Shown: positions 1 to 7,890 of the stretch, in pieces
How positions within the stretch are numbered: position 1 is the stretch's first letter
How the letters are laid out: every line of letters starts with the position of its first letter
Position numbers and translations under genes: made by a program
Notes under the pieces: generated by a model
Databases searched by the model: none
What the model saw: the letters and a program-made list of their open reading frames with translations, nothing else
What the model was told of the DNA's origin: nothing
Assembly: GCA_964610775.1 (NCBI GenBank)
Contig: CAZSZC010000011.1
Coordinates: 1-34,142, forward strand
Length of the DNA stretch: 34,142 nucleotides
Direction of reading: 5' to 3'
Source of the DNA: CAZPWF01 sp964610775
GTDB lineage: Bacteria; Patescibacteriota; Saccharimonadia; Saccharimonadales; JACQNP01

Positions 1-385
1 TCATATTGTTATAACTTACGTCTAAAGTTTTAAGGGGCATCATTCGTATCTCGCCGATTAGCGATCCCTCTAATCGGTTATGGTCAATCTTGAATACTTC
101 TAGTTTTGTCATTTTGCCCATTTCCGACGGTAAGGTTTGAATACTATTGTTCGAAAGTATCAGAGTTGTAGTGCCCGTTTTGTTGTATATATCTGGCCCA
201 ACCTTAGTTAGTCCTTTGTCATTCAGATCCAGAGTACTTGAACTTTTTGGTTTTTCAGTTGATTGAGTTGTAGTAGTGCTGTCAGAATTGGTGGTAGCCG
301 TATTCGATTTTGTTTTATCGTAAACAACCCATCCACCTAGTCCTAAGACTGCGATAACCAAAATAATAATTATTCCATTCTTCAT
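1..385 (-). CDS. Leucine-rich repeat protein, membrane-anchored (3' end cut by window edge)
   Basis: Partial gene: the reading frame enters from the left edge and begins at an ATG at 385. The N-terminus (MKNGIIIILVIAVLGLGGW) is one membrane segment or uncleaved signal anchor. A Ser/Thr/Gln-rich linker follows, about residues 25-50. Then come leucine-rich repeats, visible as LDLNDKGLTKVG, TLILSNNSIQTLPSEMG, VFKIDHNRLEGSL and TLDVSYNNM. The likely topology is an LRR domain outside the cell on a tether, a surface binding module. A second in-frame ATG lies at 391, but the AGAGG sequence just upstream is correctly spaced only for 385. A TACAAT -10 box lies at 411-416. Ligand unknown. The gene is divergent from the GH10 gene. 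Confidence 0.8.
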   Translation of the reverse strand, partial: MKNGIIIILVIAVLGLGGWVVYDKTKSNTATTNSDSTTTTQSTEKPKSSSTLDLNDKGLTKVGPDIYNKTGTTTLILSNNSIQTLPSEMGKMTKLEVFKIDHNRLEGSLIGEIRMMPLKTLDVSYNNM

Positions 386-489
386 ATTCATCCTCTATAT
401 TAGCTACTTCATTGTAGCAGTTAACGATAGTTATAGTGTCTGCATCAAATTAATGTAATTCAAAAATGCTATAGAAATTAGGTATAGTA

Positions 490-1623
490 ATGGTGATGGG
501 TAAAAAGAGAGCTAAGACGAAAATAAAAAATAATCGTTTATACCTTTTCTGGGGTTCCTTCGGCTTAGCAATTGTTATAGTTATTGGCTACATCCTATTT
601 ACGCGTACATTCGCTGGAGCACCGACTCTGCCAGAACCCTCCTTGAAGCAACTTGCTTCAGAGAAAAATATCGCCGTCGGTAACTTTGCTATCCTCAATC
701 ATATTAATGAAAAACCCTACGCCGATATACTTACATCGCAGTTTGATTTTGTTCTCGCTGATAATACTCCAAATTGGTACTTTACTGATGGTGGACTACG
801 ACCAAGTCGCACTACTTATAATTTCAAACAAATGGATGAGGTTATGAGCTTCGCAGAAGCAAATCACATGCCCGTACAGGCGCATCATTACGTTTGGGGG
901 GAGCAAAAATGGTTGCCCAAATGGCTAACCACTGGCAAGTATACTAAGCAGGAACTTTTAGATATTCTCCACGATCACATTATGACCGTAGGCGGTCGTT
1001 ACAAGGGAAGGGTTAAAGAGTGGACCGTGGTAAACGAAGCATTCACGCGTCAACAACATCTTTTTAATCTCCACGATTGGTGGGCAGACAATGTCGGTGA
1101 TCAAAGTTATATCGACCAGTCATTCATTTGGGCCCGCCAAGCAGACCCGAGTTCAAAACTCATACTAAATGACTTTAATAATGAGAGTATTAACGACACA
1201 TCAAATATTATGTACGACTACGTTAAAGGGGCTTTAAATCGCGGGGTGCCAATAGATGGTATCGGCATGCAAATGCATTTAGATGGTGGACACCCGCCAA
1301 CTAAGGATGAAGTTATATCCAATATGAAAAGATTTGCCGCTTTAGGGCTCGAGGTATATGTTACCGAATTTGACGTCAATATGAATGATGTTAAGGCTAA
1401 CGCAACAGATAAGAATGCAATACAGGGCAACATATATTATGAAATGATGCGGGCTTGTATAGAATCAAAAGTTTGTCATAGTTTTGCATACCTAGGTATT
1501 ACTGACAAAGAAACTTGGTACAAACATATTGGGCTCAAAGATCCACGTCCACTTATGTTTGATGAAGCCTACAAGCCGAAGCCAGCGTTTTATAGTACGC
1601 GTACCGCACTAGAACAAAATTAA
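490..1623 (+). CDS. Glycoside hydrolase family 10 (endo-beta-1,4-xylanase-like), membrane-anchored
   Basis: 377 residues. A basic N-terminus is followed by one membrane segment (about residues 17-38), then a GH10 TIM-barrel domain, so the enzyme should sit tethered on the outer face. Family hallmarks: acid/base glutamate in EWTVVNEAF (E183), nucleophile glutamate in VYVTEFDV (E293), and AHHYVWGEQKWLPKWL (about 131-146), which matches the usual H-x-L-V-W-H substrate-cleft segment. The usual ENxMKW segment reads DNTPNW, so the glycone subsites may differ and xylan as substrate is an inference. ATG 496 is an alternative start. A TATAGA box lies at about 471. No RBS is evident. Confidence 0.88.
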   Translation: MVMGKKRAKTKIKNNRLYLFWGSFGLAIVIVIGYILFTRTFAGAPTLPEPSLKQLASEKNIAVGNFAILNHINEKPYADILTSQFDFVLADNTPNWYFTDGGLRPSRTTYNFKQMDEVMSFAEANHMPVQAHHYVWGEQKWLPKWLTTGKYTKQELLDILHDHIMTVGGRYKGRVKEWTVVNEAFTRQQHLFNLHDWWADNVGDQSYIDQSFIWARQADPSSKLILNDFNNESINDTSNIMYDYVKGALNRGVPIDGIGMQMHLDGGHPPTKDEVISNMKRFAALGLEVYVTEFDVNMNDVKANATDKNAIQGNIYYEMMRACIESKVCHSFAYLGITDKETWYKHIGLKDPRPLMFDEAYKPKPAFYSTRTALEQN

Positions 1624-1673
1624 ACCTAGAATTCAAATTACCTTGTTGATTATTAACGGCTATACTACTTAGT

Positions 1674-1930
1674 ATGGCAAAGCAGAAAAAGTTAACACAA
1701 GACGAGCTTCTCGAGTTGGGCAAAAAGATGCAGCACTTCTCCACTTGGGCTATGTTAATAAAAAACAAGCGTTATTATTTTCGTTTTATAAAGGGATAGC
1801 AACTGGTTTGGGTGTTTTCCTAGGTGGTACAGTTGTGATTGCATTGTTGCTCTGGGTGCTTGGTTTCTTTGACCAGGTTCCATTGGTAAGTCATTTTGTA
1901 AATGTCCTAAATCAGTCACTCCAGAAATAG
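1674..1930 (+). pseudogene. DUF5665-like small membrane protein, reading frame shifted once
   Basis: The ATG at 1674 opens MAKQKKLTQDELLELGKKMQ, then FSTWA, and this frame stops early. The rest of the family signature (FYKGIATGLGVFLGGTVV, one long hydrophobic segment, VPLVSHFVNVL) is in another frame, open from about 1742 to the TAG at 1930. Re-reading one T at 1745 joins them as HFSTLGYVNKKQALLFSFYKG, an uninterrupted protein of about 85 residues. DUF5665 proteins have this shape: a charged N-terminus, the F-x-x-G-x-x-x-G-x-G motif, then a membrane helix. A TATACT -10 box at 1661-1666 sits 7 nt before the ATG. Either a one-base deletion or sequencing error, or (no slippery heptamer seen) less likely a programmed -1 shift. 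Confidence 0.7.
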
Positions 1931-1961
1931 TAGTCTAATAATCAAAGTTAAGGCGTCCATA

Positions 1962-2061
1962 GTATATAAATTGAAACCTGATACTTGAGGAATTAGGTCC
2001 GTAGAAGAAGTTCTTTAGAAGTGGAGTGGGGCTTGCTTGACCTATTGCAGCAGACTAGAAC
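1962..2061. repeat. Degenerate copy of the cassette repeat after the NRAMP-like gene
   Basis: Aligned codon by codon to the copy at 7940-8037, this stretch retains AAT-TG-A-AAC, ATACTTGAGGAATTAGGT and, at its end, GCA-x-CAGACTAGAAC. In the plus frame the two conserved Trp codons are now TGA and TAG, and about two bases are missing near 1969. It is therefore a decayed copy. It lies directly downstream of the stop of the minus-strand NRAMP-like gene, the same placement as the intact copies further right. Confidence 0.55.
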
Positions 2062-2083
2062 AATATAAGGGGTATCTTTTATT

Positions 2084-3472
2084 TTAAGTTTTACCATTAA
2101 TTAGTGAATAAAACAGAAAGAGTGCCGCCAACGCCATGACTGTGAAGGCAGACCGTACGCCTAGGTTTGATAAAAACCCGTTTTTATAATCACCCATTAT
2201 TTTTTTATTGTTACCGACTTTTGCGATCATAAATAATAAAGGTACGGCAGCTATACCGTTAAAGACTGCAGTAAATACCAGGGCTTTAATAGGGTCTATA
2301 CCCAAGAAGTTAATAGATAGTCCTACTAAAGTTGCTAGAGCTATAACAATATAGAAACCCGTAGCTCTTTTAAATTTACGGTACAATCCTTCTCTCCAGC
2401 CAAATGTTTCTGTAATTGCATAGGATGCTGAACCGGCAAGCACAGGTACAGCTAGTAGTCCCAGGCCTATTACCCCAACTGAAAAGATAAGTTTTGCAAT
2501 AAGTCCAGCATTTGGAAAATTGCCGACAAGTGGCTCGAGTGCCTTGGCGGCATCTGCAGCAGTATTTATCGAAGTTATGCCGTGTGAGAATAATACAGTA
2601 CCGCACACGACAACTATGAACCATGCTGTCACGCTCGCTAGCGTCATACCTGTAAAATTATCGATTCGTAAACCATGTAGGAATCGTTTTGTAGCTTTGG
2701 AATTTTTACCAATCTTGGCCATGTTGTGTTTTGAGATCTCTTCTTCTACAACTTCAGATGTATCCCAAAAGAAAAGATAAGGCGAAATAGTTGTTCCTAA
2801 CATGCCAACAAATATATAGATCATATCAAAATTAAAATGGGGAATAGAAAACGTTTCTGATAATATTTTTCCCCAAGGCGCACCAATCACGAAAGCAGTT
2901 ATTGGATAGGCAAATAAAGCTAAGGCAAGCCACTTCAGCATTCGCGCATATGTCTTATAGGTAACGAATACTTCAAGCAAAATAATAGCTGTAGCAAAAC
3001 CTACTGCTAACAATGCAAATGGTAAAGGTGTAAAGAGCTGTGTAGTAGCTGCCATTGCCCCTAAATCAGACCCAATATTGATTGTATTTGCTAAAACTAC
3101 TAAGAATACTGCAGAGTAAAGCATTTTCTTACTGTAATTTTCCTTAAGATTAGCAGCTAGTCCCTTACCAGTAATTGCTCCAATTCGAGCACAAGACTCC
3201 TGAACAGCTAAAAGAAGAGGATACATTATAGGGAATGCCCAGAGTAGTCCATAGCCAAAGCTTGCTCCGGCCTGTGAATATGTCGCAATGCCAGATGGGT
3301 CATCATCTGCAGCTCCAGTAACTAAACCAGGTCCTAGTACTCTTAGGAATCGATTGAATCTTTTTCGATTCGTAAAACTTCTACCGATAGCCAAAGCTTG
3401 ACGCTCGGTTTTGTCAATTTTACGACCAAGCTCTCTTTCGGCTTTTGTAAAACTATCCAATTTTTTTGTCAT
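2084..3472 (-). CDS. Divergent NRAMP-family (SLC11-like) divalent metal transporter
   Basis: 462 residues. A cytosolic N-terminus of about 40 residues (charged, helical) is followed by about 11 membrane helices of the NRAMP fold. The two unwound metal-site helices are recognisable but altered. Helix 1 reads DPSG (58-61) where canonical NRAMPs have DPGN. Helix 6 reads TISPYLFFWDTSEVVEEE (about 228-245) where canonical ones have MPHN. The coordinating Asn and Met are thus replaced by Gly and Ser. Manganese or iron specificity cannot be assumed, and the substitutions recall the NRAMP-related magnesium transporters. The gene is flanked on both sides by diverged copies of the cassette repeat (1962-2061, 3541-3699). 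No clear RBS. Confidence 0.85.
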   Translation of the reverse strand: MTKKLDSFTKAERELGRKIDKTERQALAIGRSFTNRKRFNRFLRVLGPGLVTGAADDDPSGIATYSQAGASFGYGLLWAFPIMYPLLLAVQESCARIGAITGKGLAANLKENYSKKMLYSAVFLVVLANTINIGSDLGAMAATTQLFTPLPFALLAVGFATAIILLEVFVTYKTYARMLKWLALALFAYPITAFVIGAPWGKILSETFSIPHFNFDMIYIFVGMLGTTISPYLFFWDTSEVVEEEISKHNMAKIGKNSKATKRFLHGLRIDNFTGMTLASVTAWFIVVVCGTVLFSHGITSINTAADAAKALEPLVGNFPNAGLIAKLIFSVGVIGLGLLAVPVLAGSASYAITETFGWREGLYRKFKRATGFYIVIALATLVGLSINFLGIDPIKALVFTAVFNGIAAVPLLFMIAKVGNNKKIMGDYKNGFLSNLGVRSAFTVMALAALFLFYSLINGKT

Positions 3473-3540
3473 ATTATATTAACTCTTACGACTAACTTTA
3501 TTAACGTTAAGTATAAGTTTTAACTATAAAAAGACAACTG

Positions 3541-3699
3541 TGACTCGAACTTAAATAATAGGGCAAGTTAGAAGTTGATTATCGCTGACAGCAAATACTC
3601 ATCTCTTATTCAATCATGGCAGCCCAAGCACATTGGAATTGGAACCTTATTGCGTCTAAACTATTTCGTTGGAGTCGAAGCGTGATTAGAATAATATAA
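3541..3699. repeat. Diverged cassette repeat with 27-residue plus-strand ORF
   Basis: This fills most of the 300-bp gap between the transporter and the next gene. It contains both halves of the element seen at 11010-11165: 'gactcgaacttaaat' at 3542 and 'gcagcccaagcacattgg' at 3619. The plus-strand ORF (ATG 3616 to TAA 3697) reads MAAQAHWNWNLIASKLFRW and onwards. It shares A-Q-x-H-x-N-W-N-x(5)-L-x-R-W with the other copies and uses different codons for Gln and Leu. No terminator hairpin survives here. Confidence 0.6.
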
Positions 3700-3760
3700 C
3701 TTAGGCCAATACCAATGACTTGTCATTCGTTGTTAAAATTGTAGTTATAAGTTTTTATTA

Positions 3761-3766
3761 TATAAT
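3761..3766 (+). promoter_or_regulatory. -10 box (TATAAT) for the winged-helix gene
   Basis: A perfect TATAAT lies only 6 nt before the ATG at 3773. A weak TTGTAG 16 bp upstream (3739-3744) could be the -35. With this spacing the transcript would be leaderless or nearly so, and no Shine-Dalgarno sequence is present. Confidence 0.6.
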
Positions 3767-3772
3767 ATATAC

Positions 3773-5146
3773 ATGTTAGAGGCAGAGTCATTAAAATTTG
3801 ATGGAAAGCCACAATACGAACCTACTCATGAAGTCATTTCGGATCTAGAGTTAGGGAATCTTCTTGCTGGTTTTGGAAACCACGAAGCAAAGGCCATTAC
3901 TTTATTAGCAATGGCACGTCACCCAGAGAGAGTATTTACCATGAATAGTCTACGTGACGAGCTTGTCACACTGCAAGGCGAAAACCCTGCATGGGTTATG
4001 AACAACAGAGGACCCTTTAATAATTATTGCGGACGTTCACTTTCACCTATTGGTCTCGTTGCAAAAGAATATATTGATCCCGACAAAGGTATTTGGGGCT
4101 ATCAAGCTACGCAGTACGGTGTGTCTGTGGGCGTGCCTTTCGCAGGCATCTTACTTGACTTAGTGGCTCGTGAACCTAAACTGTCCTTACAAAGATTGTT
4201 TGCAGCAACCGTAACTCCCCACGGCCAGGGAGATAACTCAGCTGACAGAGCACCATTGGCTAGGTGGAAAATTATAAGAGAGTTGTCGAGAGCAGAAGAA
4301 TTCCCGCTGCGAGTTAAAGATGTTGCGACTGCATTAGATTTGCAAGCAGACAGAGTTTCACGTCACCTTGAATGTTTAGGCCAAGAAGGATTTATTGCGT
4401 ACGATAGCATAGGCACCAATAATGATTCATTCGTCTACTATAGAGCTTCTAGTCAAAGTCCAATCGATATTCCACCAGCCTATAGGAATACTGCTCAACA
4501 TGGAGGCTACCCATGGCTTACATCAACAGTCTGGGAAATAATTAAAACTCGCTCTGATGCTGAATTTTCAGCTGCAAGTCTAGCTAGTCTAGTATATGAA
4601 GAAGATCCTAATAAACTCAATAATATCGATAGGCACCTGAAGGGTACAATTAGCAGTATACTTTCTCACCTACTAAAGCTGGGTTATCTCAATCAGTCCT
4701 CAAAATTTAGTGAATCAGCACACTCAGAAGCTTTATTATTGCCCGAACAAAAGATCTTCCTAGATGAATTGGTCTCTAAAATTGAAAGTTTCCAACGTCA
4801 AGATGAGGAGATTTTAATAGATGGTAAACAGGCGGCCAGAAGAGTTATTTCAAACCCTGACACAGTTTCGTATTTATTAAATATTGCTAAGGAAAGTTCA
4901 CCCATTGCACAAGGAATTTCAAGCCAAAAATTAGGCTCCCTAGCTATGTCAATTGTTACTAGTAGACCAGGCATTACTACCAGAGAACTTCGCGATGCTA
5001 TTACAGAACAGGGGCAATATCAAAAAAGTCTAAAACGAATAAATCAAATCGCAAAAAAATTGGCTGCAAGTGGCGTATTAAAGATCGAGAAGACGGGCGG
5101 CATGAACCAGTATTTCCCTGTTAATGATTCTGTTATGGAAGAGTAG
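3773..5146 (+). CDS. Unrecognised protein with several winged-helix-like segments
   Basis: 457 residues, soluble, no membrane segment. At least three stretches have the helix-turn-helix plus wing pattern. They are RWKIIRELSRAEEFPLRVKD with ATALDLQADRVSRHLECLG (about 164-207), WEIIKTRSDAEFSAASLASL with ISSILSHLLKLGYLNQ (about 252-315), and SIVTSRPGITTRELRDAITE with INQIAKKLAASGVLKIEKTG (about 400-448). The N-terminal third (AKAITLLAMARHPERVFTMN) may be another. This suggests a DNA-binding regulator, but no named family is recognised. It is the only plus-strand gene inside the accessory region and lies between repeat copies, so it may be an older resident or a regulator of the region. That last point is speculation. 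Confidence 0.7.
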   Translation: MLEAESLKFDGKPQYEPTHEVISDLELGNLLAGFGNHEAKAITLLAMARHPERVFTMNSLRDELVTLQGENPAWVMNNRGPFNNYCGRSLSPIGLVAKEYIDPDKGIWGYQATQYGVSVGVPFAGILLDLVAREPKLSLQRLFAATVTPHGQGDNSADRAPLARWKIIRELSRAEEFPLRVKDVATALDLQADRVSRHLECLGQEGFIAYDSIGTNNDSFVYYRASSQSPIDIPPAYRNTAQHGGYPWLTSTVWEIIKTRSDAEFSAASLASLVYEEDPNKLNNIDRHLKGTISSILSHLLKLGYLNQSSKFSESAHSEALLLPEQKIFLDELVSKIESFQRQDEEILIDGKQAARRVISNPDTVSYLLNIAKESSPIAQGISSQKLGSLAMSIVTSRPGITTRELRDAITEQGQYQKSLKRINQIAKKLAASGVLKIEKTGGMNQYFPVNDSVMEE

Positions 5147-5255
5147 TTAAAATAATCGTTATAAACTCCAATAGTAACAGCCGATAAGTGTAGCAGAGTA
5201 AATTAACGCGTGGTTGACTACATAGGAATAAATTGCAGAAAACAACATATAAAAA

Positions 5256-5274
5256 ACCTTAAATCTTATGAGGT
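5256..5274 (-). terminator. Terminator hairpin remnant after the 5349-6128 gene
   Basis: Imperfect inverted repeat ACCTCA...TAAGGT on the minus strand, followed by a run of six T. The flank 'gaggtcata' plus 'acttat' matches the terminators at 7701-7725 and 9998-10021, so this is a worn copy of the same element. The rest of the 5147-5348 gap holds no gene that I can support. Confidence 0.5.
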
Positions 5275-5348
5275 CATAATACTTATTATTGATAGATTTT
5301 CTTAATTAAATAGAAACTCACTCTATTTGATTAGGGGCTGTGATTGAA

Positions 5349-6128
5349 TTATTTCTTAGCGCGGATCAACTGTGTTGATCGAGTCAGGCCTTGAGCTGCC
5401 AGAAGCCTATCGTAATGAATGTTCTCAAACAATGACCATTGACGTGGGGGAAGCTCTTGATCTTTGTGTCTTATTTTCACTGCAAGGTGGTTTATTGGTA
5501 CAGATGCCGAGGCGATAGCGCTGTCAACCAATATAGCTGCCGACATCGTATCAATATTAAAAGCCCATTTATAAAAAATAACTGACAGGCTTTTTTTGAG
5601 AGCACTGCCTAATAGGGTAGTGACGGGATCCTCGGTAAGCACAGATTCCTGTGTGGCTTCTGCGAGACCGTCTTGTAATGCTTTATTGAGGTATTTTGCT
5701 CGCCCTCTTACATCAAAAGGGCCCAATTCCCACTTGTCACCATCGTTTCTTATACGAGTATCGATCTCGGCGCTGTTTATCCGCACAGTCGCGTTCTTCC
5801 ACTGATAGTCACTAGGAAACTCGTTGTCAAATCCCATGTTTACATCATGCATACGTGCTTTTGTTACAGCGACTGCTCTAGAAGCAGTACCTGTCCCGTC
5901 AGAAGAGACTCCACCAACACCATAACCAACTTCTGTAGTATCACCGCGGAAGCCTATTATTGAGAGTTTTCCAATATCGCCCGCCTTGGCAATCTTTTCA
6001 ACAGCAGAAACATGCATGAGTAGTCGTTCTGAATCAAATCCAACAGGCAATCCCATCTCTCCAACATTAATAGTGTCACTATATTCAGTGACATATGGTA
6101 GGGGTACATACAGGGGTCGTAAAGCCAT
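5349..6128 (-). CDS. Unrecognised soluble protein (about 259 residues)
   Basis: The frame is open from a TTG at 6146, but that TTG lies inside the -10 box (TATAAT on the minus strand, 6138-6143). The ATG at 6128 (MALRPLYVPLPYVTEYSDT) is therefore chosen. No signal peptide or membrane helix. The middle is Gly/Ser/Thr rich (VGYGVGGVSSDGTGTASRAV). A charged region follows, and the C-terminus is basic. I recognise no family and no catalytic motif. It is a single-gene cassette between repeat copies at 5256 and 6201, transcribed like its neighbours. Confidence 0.65.
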   Translation of the reverse strand: MALRPLYVPLPYVTEYSDTINVGEMGLPVGFDSERLLMHVSAVEKIAKAGDIGKLSIIGFRGDTTEVGYGVGGVSSDGTGTASRAVAVTKARMHDVNMGFDNEFPSDYQWKNATVRINSAEIDTRIRNDGDKWELGPFDVRGRAKYLNKALQDGLAEATQESVLTEDPVTTLLGSALKKSLSVIFYKWAFNIDTMSAAILVDSAIASASVPINHLAVKIRHKDQELPPRQWSLFENIHYDRLLAAQGLTRSTQLIRAKK

Positions 6129-6137
6129 AGTTGCCTG

Positions 6138-6143
6138 ATTATA
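6138..6143 (-). promoter_or_regulatory. -10 box TATAAT, 9 nt before start
   Basis: TTGTATAAT on the minus strand ends 9 nt before ATG 6128. No RBS lies in between. This is the leaderless arrangement and it decides the start codon of the gene. Confidence 0.6.
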
Positions 6144-6200
6144 CAATATTAATATACATTTAACAATAGTGATAGGTTATCATTGTAATAAAAAATATAA

Positions 6201-6223
6201 TGACCTCAAATCTTAGGAGGTCA
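6201..6223 (-). terminator. Hairpin terminator TGACCTC/GAGGTCA
   Basis: 7-bp stem with a 9-nt loop. On the minus strand it is followed by an AT-rich tract (TTATATTTTTTATT). It ends the transcript coming through copy A before the 5349-6128 gene. Confidence 0.6.
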
Positions 6224-6383
6224 AAATGCTTATGGTAACGGAAAACTCGGTCACGTTCCGCGACCCCGTCGCAACATCTTTGAAAACCAGTTTTCAAGAG
6301 TTGTCTCCCTTGCGAATTGCCACAGGCAATTCTCACCTCCGACCTTCAAGTGTCAGAGAATCAAGTCTCTCCAGAACCAAAAA

Positions 6384-6411
6384 GAAAACCCCATCTTTCG
6401 ATGAGGCTCTC
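6384..6411 (-). terminator. Strong terminator with GAAA tetraloop and U tract
   Basis: Read as minus-strand RNA, GAGAGCCTCAUC-GAAA-GAUGGGGUUUUC pairs over all 12 positions if G-U pairs are allowed, and UUUUU follows. On the plus strand those wobble positions become C-A mismatches. The signal therefore serves minus-strand transcription, that is, the 7642-6476 operon. Confidence 0.75.
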
Positions 6412-6475
6412 TTTTTGTTAGCCCAGGTGCATTCGAATTGGAACGTACTTCTTGAGGAGTTGAGTCGTTGGAAAT

Positions 6476-7066
6476 CTATAAGAATTTAAAGCTACTCAAA
6501 ACTTCGGCATAAACTTCTGGATATTCCTTATCGGTAGAGCCATGGACAATGTGGTAAACTTTTCCATTTTTTACTACACAAGTGGTCAATGCTTTAGCCG
6601 AAGTGCTCTTTATGAATTGTTTTGCCTCAATACCATCTACTGTTACTTTTTTGACTGTCTGATCAGTTTGGTCGCAACTTGAGTTTTCTAAAGCAGTTGT
6701 CCATACATATACATTTGGGAAATCTGTTCCTGTGGGAGAAACGTAAGCTATCGTCATCTCATTCATGGAACTTTTAACCTCTGACCAGTCTTTTGGGTAA
6801 TTGAATGTAAAAATCCCTGTACTACTTTTATATTGTTGGTAGCCTTCGGGTATAGAGCTGCTTGATGTTTTATCATTCGTTTCGGTTTTCTTTTCTTTGT
6901 TTGCTTGAGCTGCTTGCTCTAACGAACTATTTGCATTATCCAAGCTCTCGTTTGTTTTCTTCTGAGAGCTATAGACGTAGTAGCCTACGCCAGCTATAAG
7001 ACCGACTATCACTAGTATTAGTACTATATGTAGTGGTGAAGAACCTTTGTTATTAAGTTTTAGCAT
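6476..7066 (-). CDS. Membrane-anchored extracellular protein with PsbP-like C-terminal domain
   Basis: 196 residues. The N-terminus MLKLNNKGSSPLHIVLILVI has the K-G-x(n)-hydrophobic layout of class III (prepilin-like) signals, but no Glu is seen at +5. The membrane helix (about 13-32) is followed by a low-complexity linker rich in K, E, S and N (about 35-70). The C-terminal domain begins GIFTFNYPKDWSEV, a pattern of PsbP/DUF-type folds. It contains two cysteines (SSCDQT and TTCVVK) that could form a disulfide outside the cell. The start ATG lies 6 nt after the upstream gene's stop, with AAAGGAA overlapping that stop, so the two are co-transcribed. Function unknown. Confidence 0.7.
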   Translation of the reverse strand: MLKLNNKGSSPLHIVLILVIVGLIAGVGYYVYSSQKKTNESLDNANSSLEQAAQANKEKKTETNDKTSSSSIPEGYQQYKSSTGIFTFNYPKDWSEVKSSMNEMTIAYVSPTGTDFPNVYVWTTALENSSCDQTDQTVKKVTVDGIEAKQFIKSTSAKALTTCVVKNGKVYHIVHGSTDKEYPEVYAEVLSSFKFL

Positions 7067-7072
7067 AGACTA

Positions 7073-7642
7073 TTAATTCCTTTTTCTAATTTCATTGAAA
7101 GCTTGCTTAATCGCTTCGACTTGTTGTTCAAATAAAGGGTTTTTCGTACAATGATTGCCTACTGCTTCCAATGAGTATGTATATTCACCAATTTTTTTTA
7201 TGGCCACGGGCTCATAAGGACCGCTTCTTTTTTCGTTTTTTGAACGACCGATAGTAGCTATTGAAGCTTTTTCTCCGTTTTCATCTGGATCACATGTCCA
7301 TGAGGCGTCTATATCAGGGCTTAAGACTGATACTGTCACGTCATTTTCATCATAAAAACTTTTCTCTAGAGTTCCCAACTTAACAGAGGATAAAATACCA
7401 GATTTAGGTATTTCAATGTCCCAGTCTTCTATAATCAATATGTTCTGCTGCGATTGATTATCTTTCCTTGTCTGATCATCTTTTGCTTTCTCAGACAGTG
7501 AAATATATTCTTCAGATGGCTTTTTCATCTCATTCTGACGAACGACGAAAATATAGTGACCTACTCCAGCTATAAGACCTACTATAACAATAATAAGTAG
7601 AGCTTCTACTGCTCCGAAGCCTTTGGTGTTTAGTTTTCTCAT
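7073..7642 (-). CDS. Prepilin-like anchored extracellular protein
   Basis: 189 residues from ATG 7642. The longer frame from 7696 runs through the terminator region and is rejected. The N-terminus MRKLNTKGFGAVEALLIIVI shows K-G^F with Glu at +5 and then a 20-residue hydrophobic helix, the type IV prepilin layout. A charged linker follows (KKPSEEYISLSEKAKDDQ), nearly the same as that in the 8049-8975 protein. The exterior domain (about 60-189) has two cysteines (WTCDPDE and NHCTKN). Either a minor pilin-like protein or a protein using the same anchor. Function unknown. It is the first gene of a two-gene operon with 6476-7066. Confidence 0.7.
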   Translation of the reverse strand: MRKLNTKGFGAVEALLIIVIVGLIAGVGHYIFVVRQNEMKKPSEEYISLSEKAKDDQTRKDNQSQQNILIIEDWDIEIPKSGILSSVKLGTLEKSFYDENDVTVSVLSPDIDASWTCDPDENGEKASIATIGRSKNEKRSGPYEPVAIKKIGEYTYSLEAVGNHCTKNPLFEQQVEAIKQAFNEIRKRN

Positions 7643-7700
7643 ATCCCGTCCTATATTAGTTAGCTTAAGTGTAATACCGCTCGAATAAAATAACAAAAAA

Positions 7701-7725
7701 ATGACCTCAAAAGTTATGAGGTCAT
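7701..7725 (-). terminator. Hairpin terminator ATGACCTCA/TGAGGTCAT
   Basis: Perfect 9-bp stem, 7-nt loop, then seven T on the minus strand (7694-7700). It ends the transcript of composite copy B just upstream of the 7642 start. Confidence 0.75.
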
Positions 7726-7890
7726 AGTGCTTATGCTTGGTAGCGGGGGGAGGACTCGGTCACGTTCCGCGACCCTGTCGCAACATCTTTGAAAACCAGT
7801 TTTCAAGAGTTGTCTCCCTTGCGAATTGCCACAGGCAATTCTCACCTCCGACCTTCAAGTGTCAGAGAATCAAGTCTCTCCAGAACCAAA

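Larger units (their letters stand above)
6201..6475. repeat. Composite cassette repeat, copy A
   Basis: This fills the gap between the 5349-6128 and 6476-7066 genes. In minus-strand order it contains: (1) the tRNA-3'-like stretch around TTCGAATGCACCTGGGC (6417-6470), (2) a terminator with GAAA loop (6384-6411), (3) about 135 bp of short hairpins (GAATTGCC/GGCAATTC, TTGAAAAC/GTTTTCAA, GGTC/GACC), (4) a worn tRNA-fMet-like 3' end, and (5) a second terminator (6201-6223). From 6244 to about 6416 it is nearly identical to copy B (one difference seen). On the plus strand an 87-codon frame (ATG 6226 to TAA 6487) spans it and ends LAQVHSNWNVLLEELSRWK plus five residues. Confidence 0.8.
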
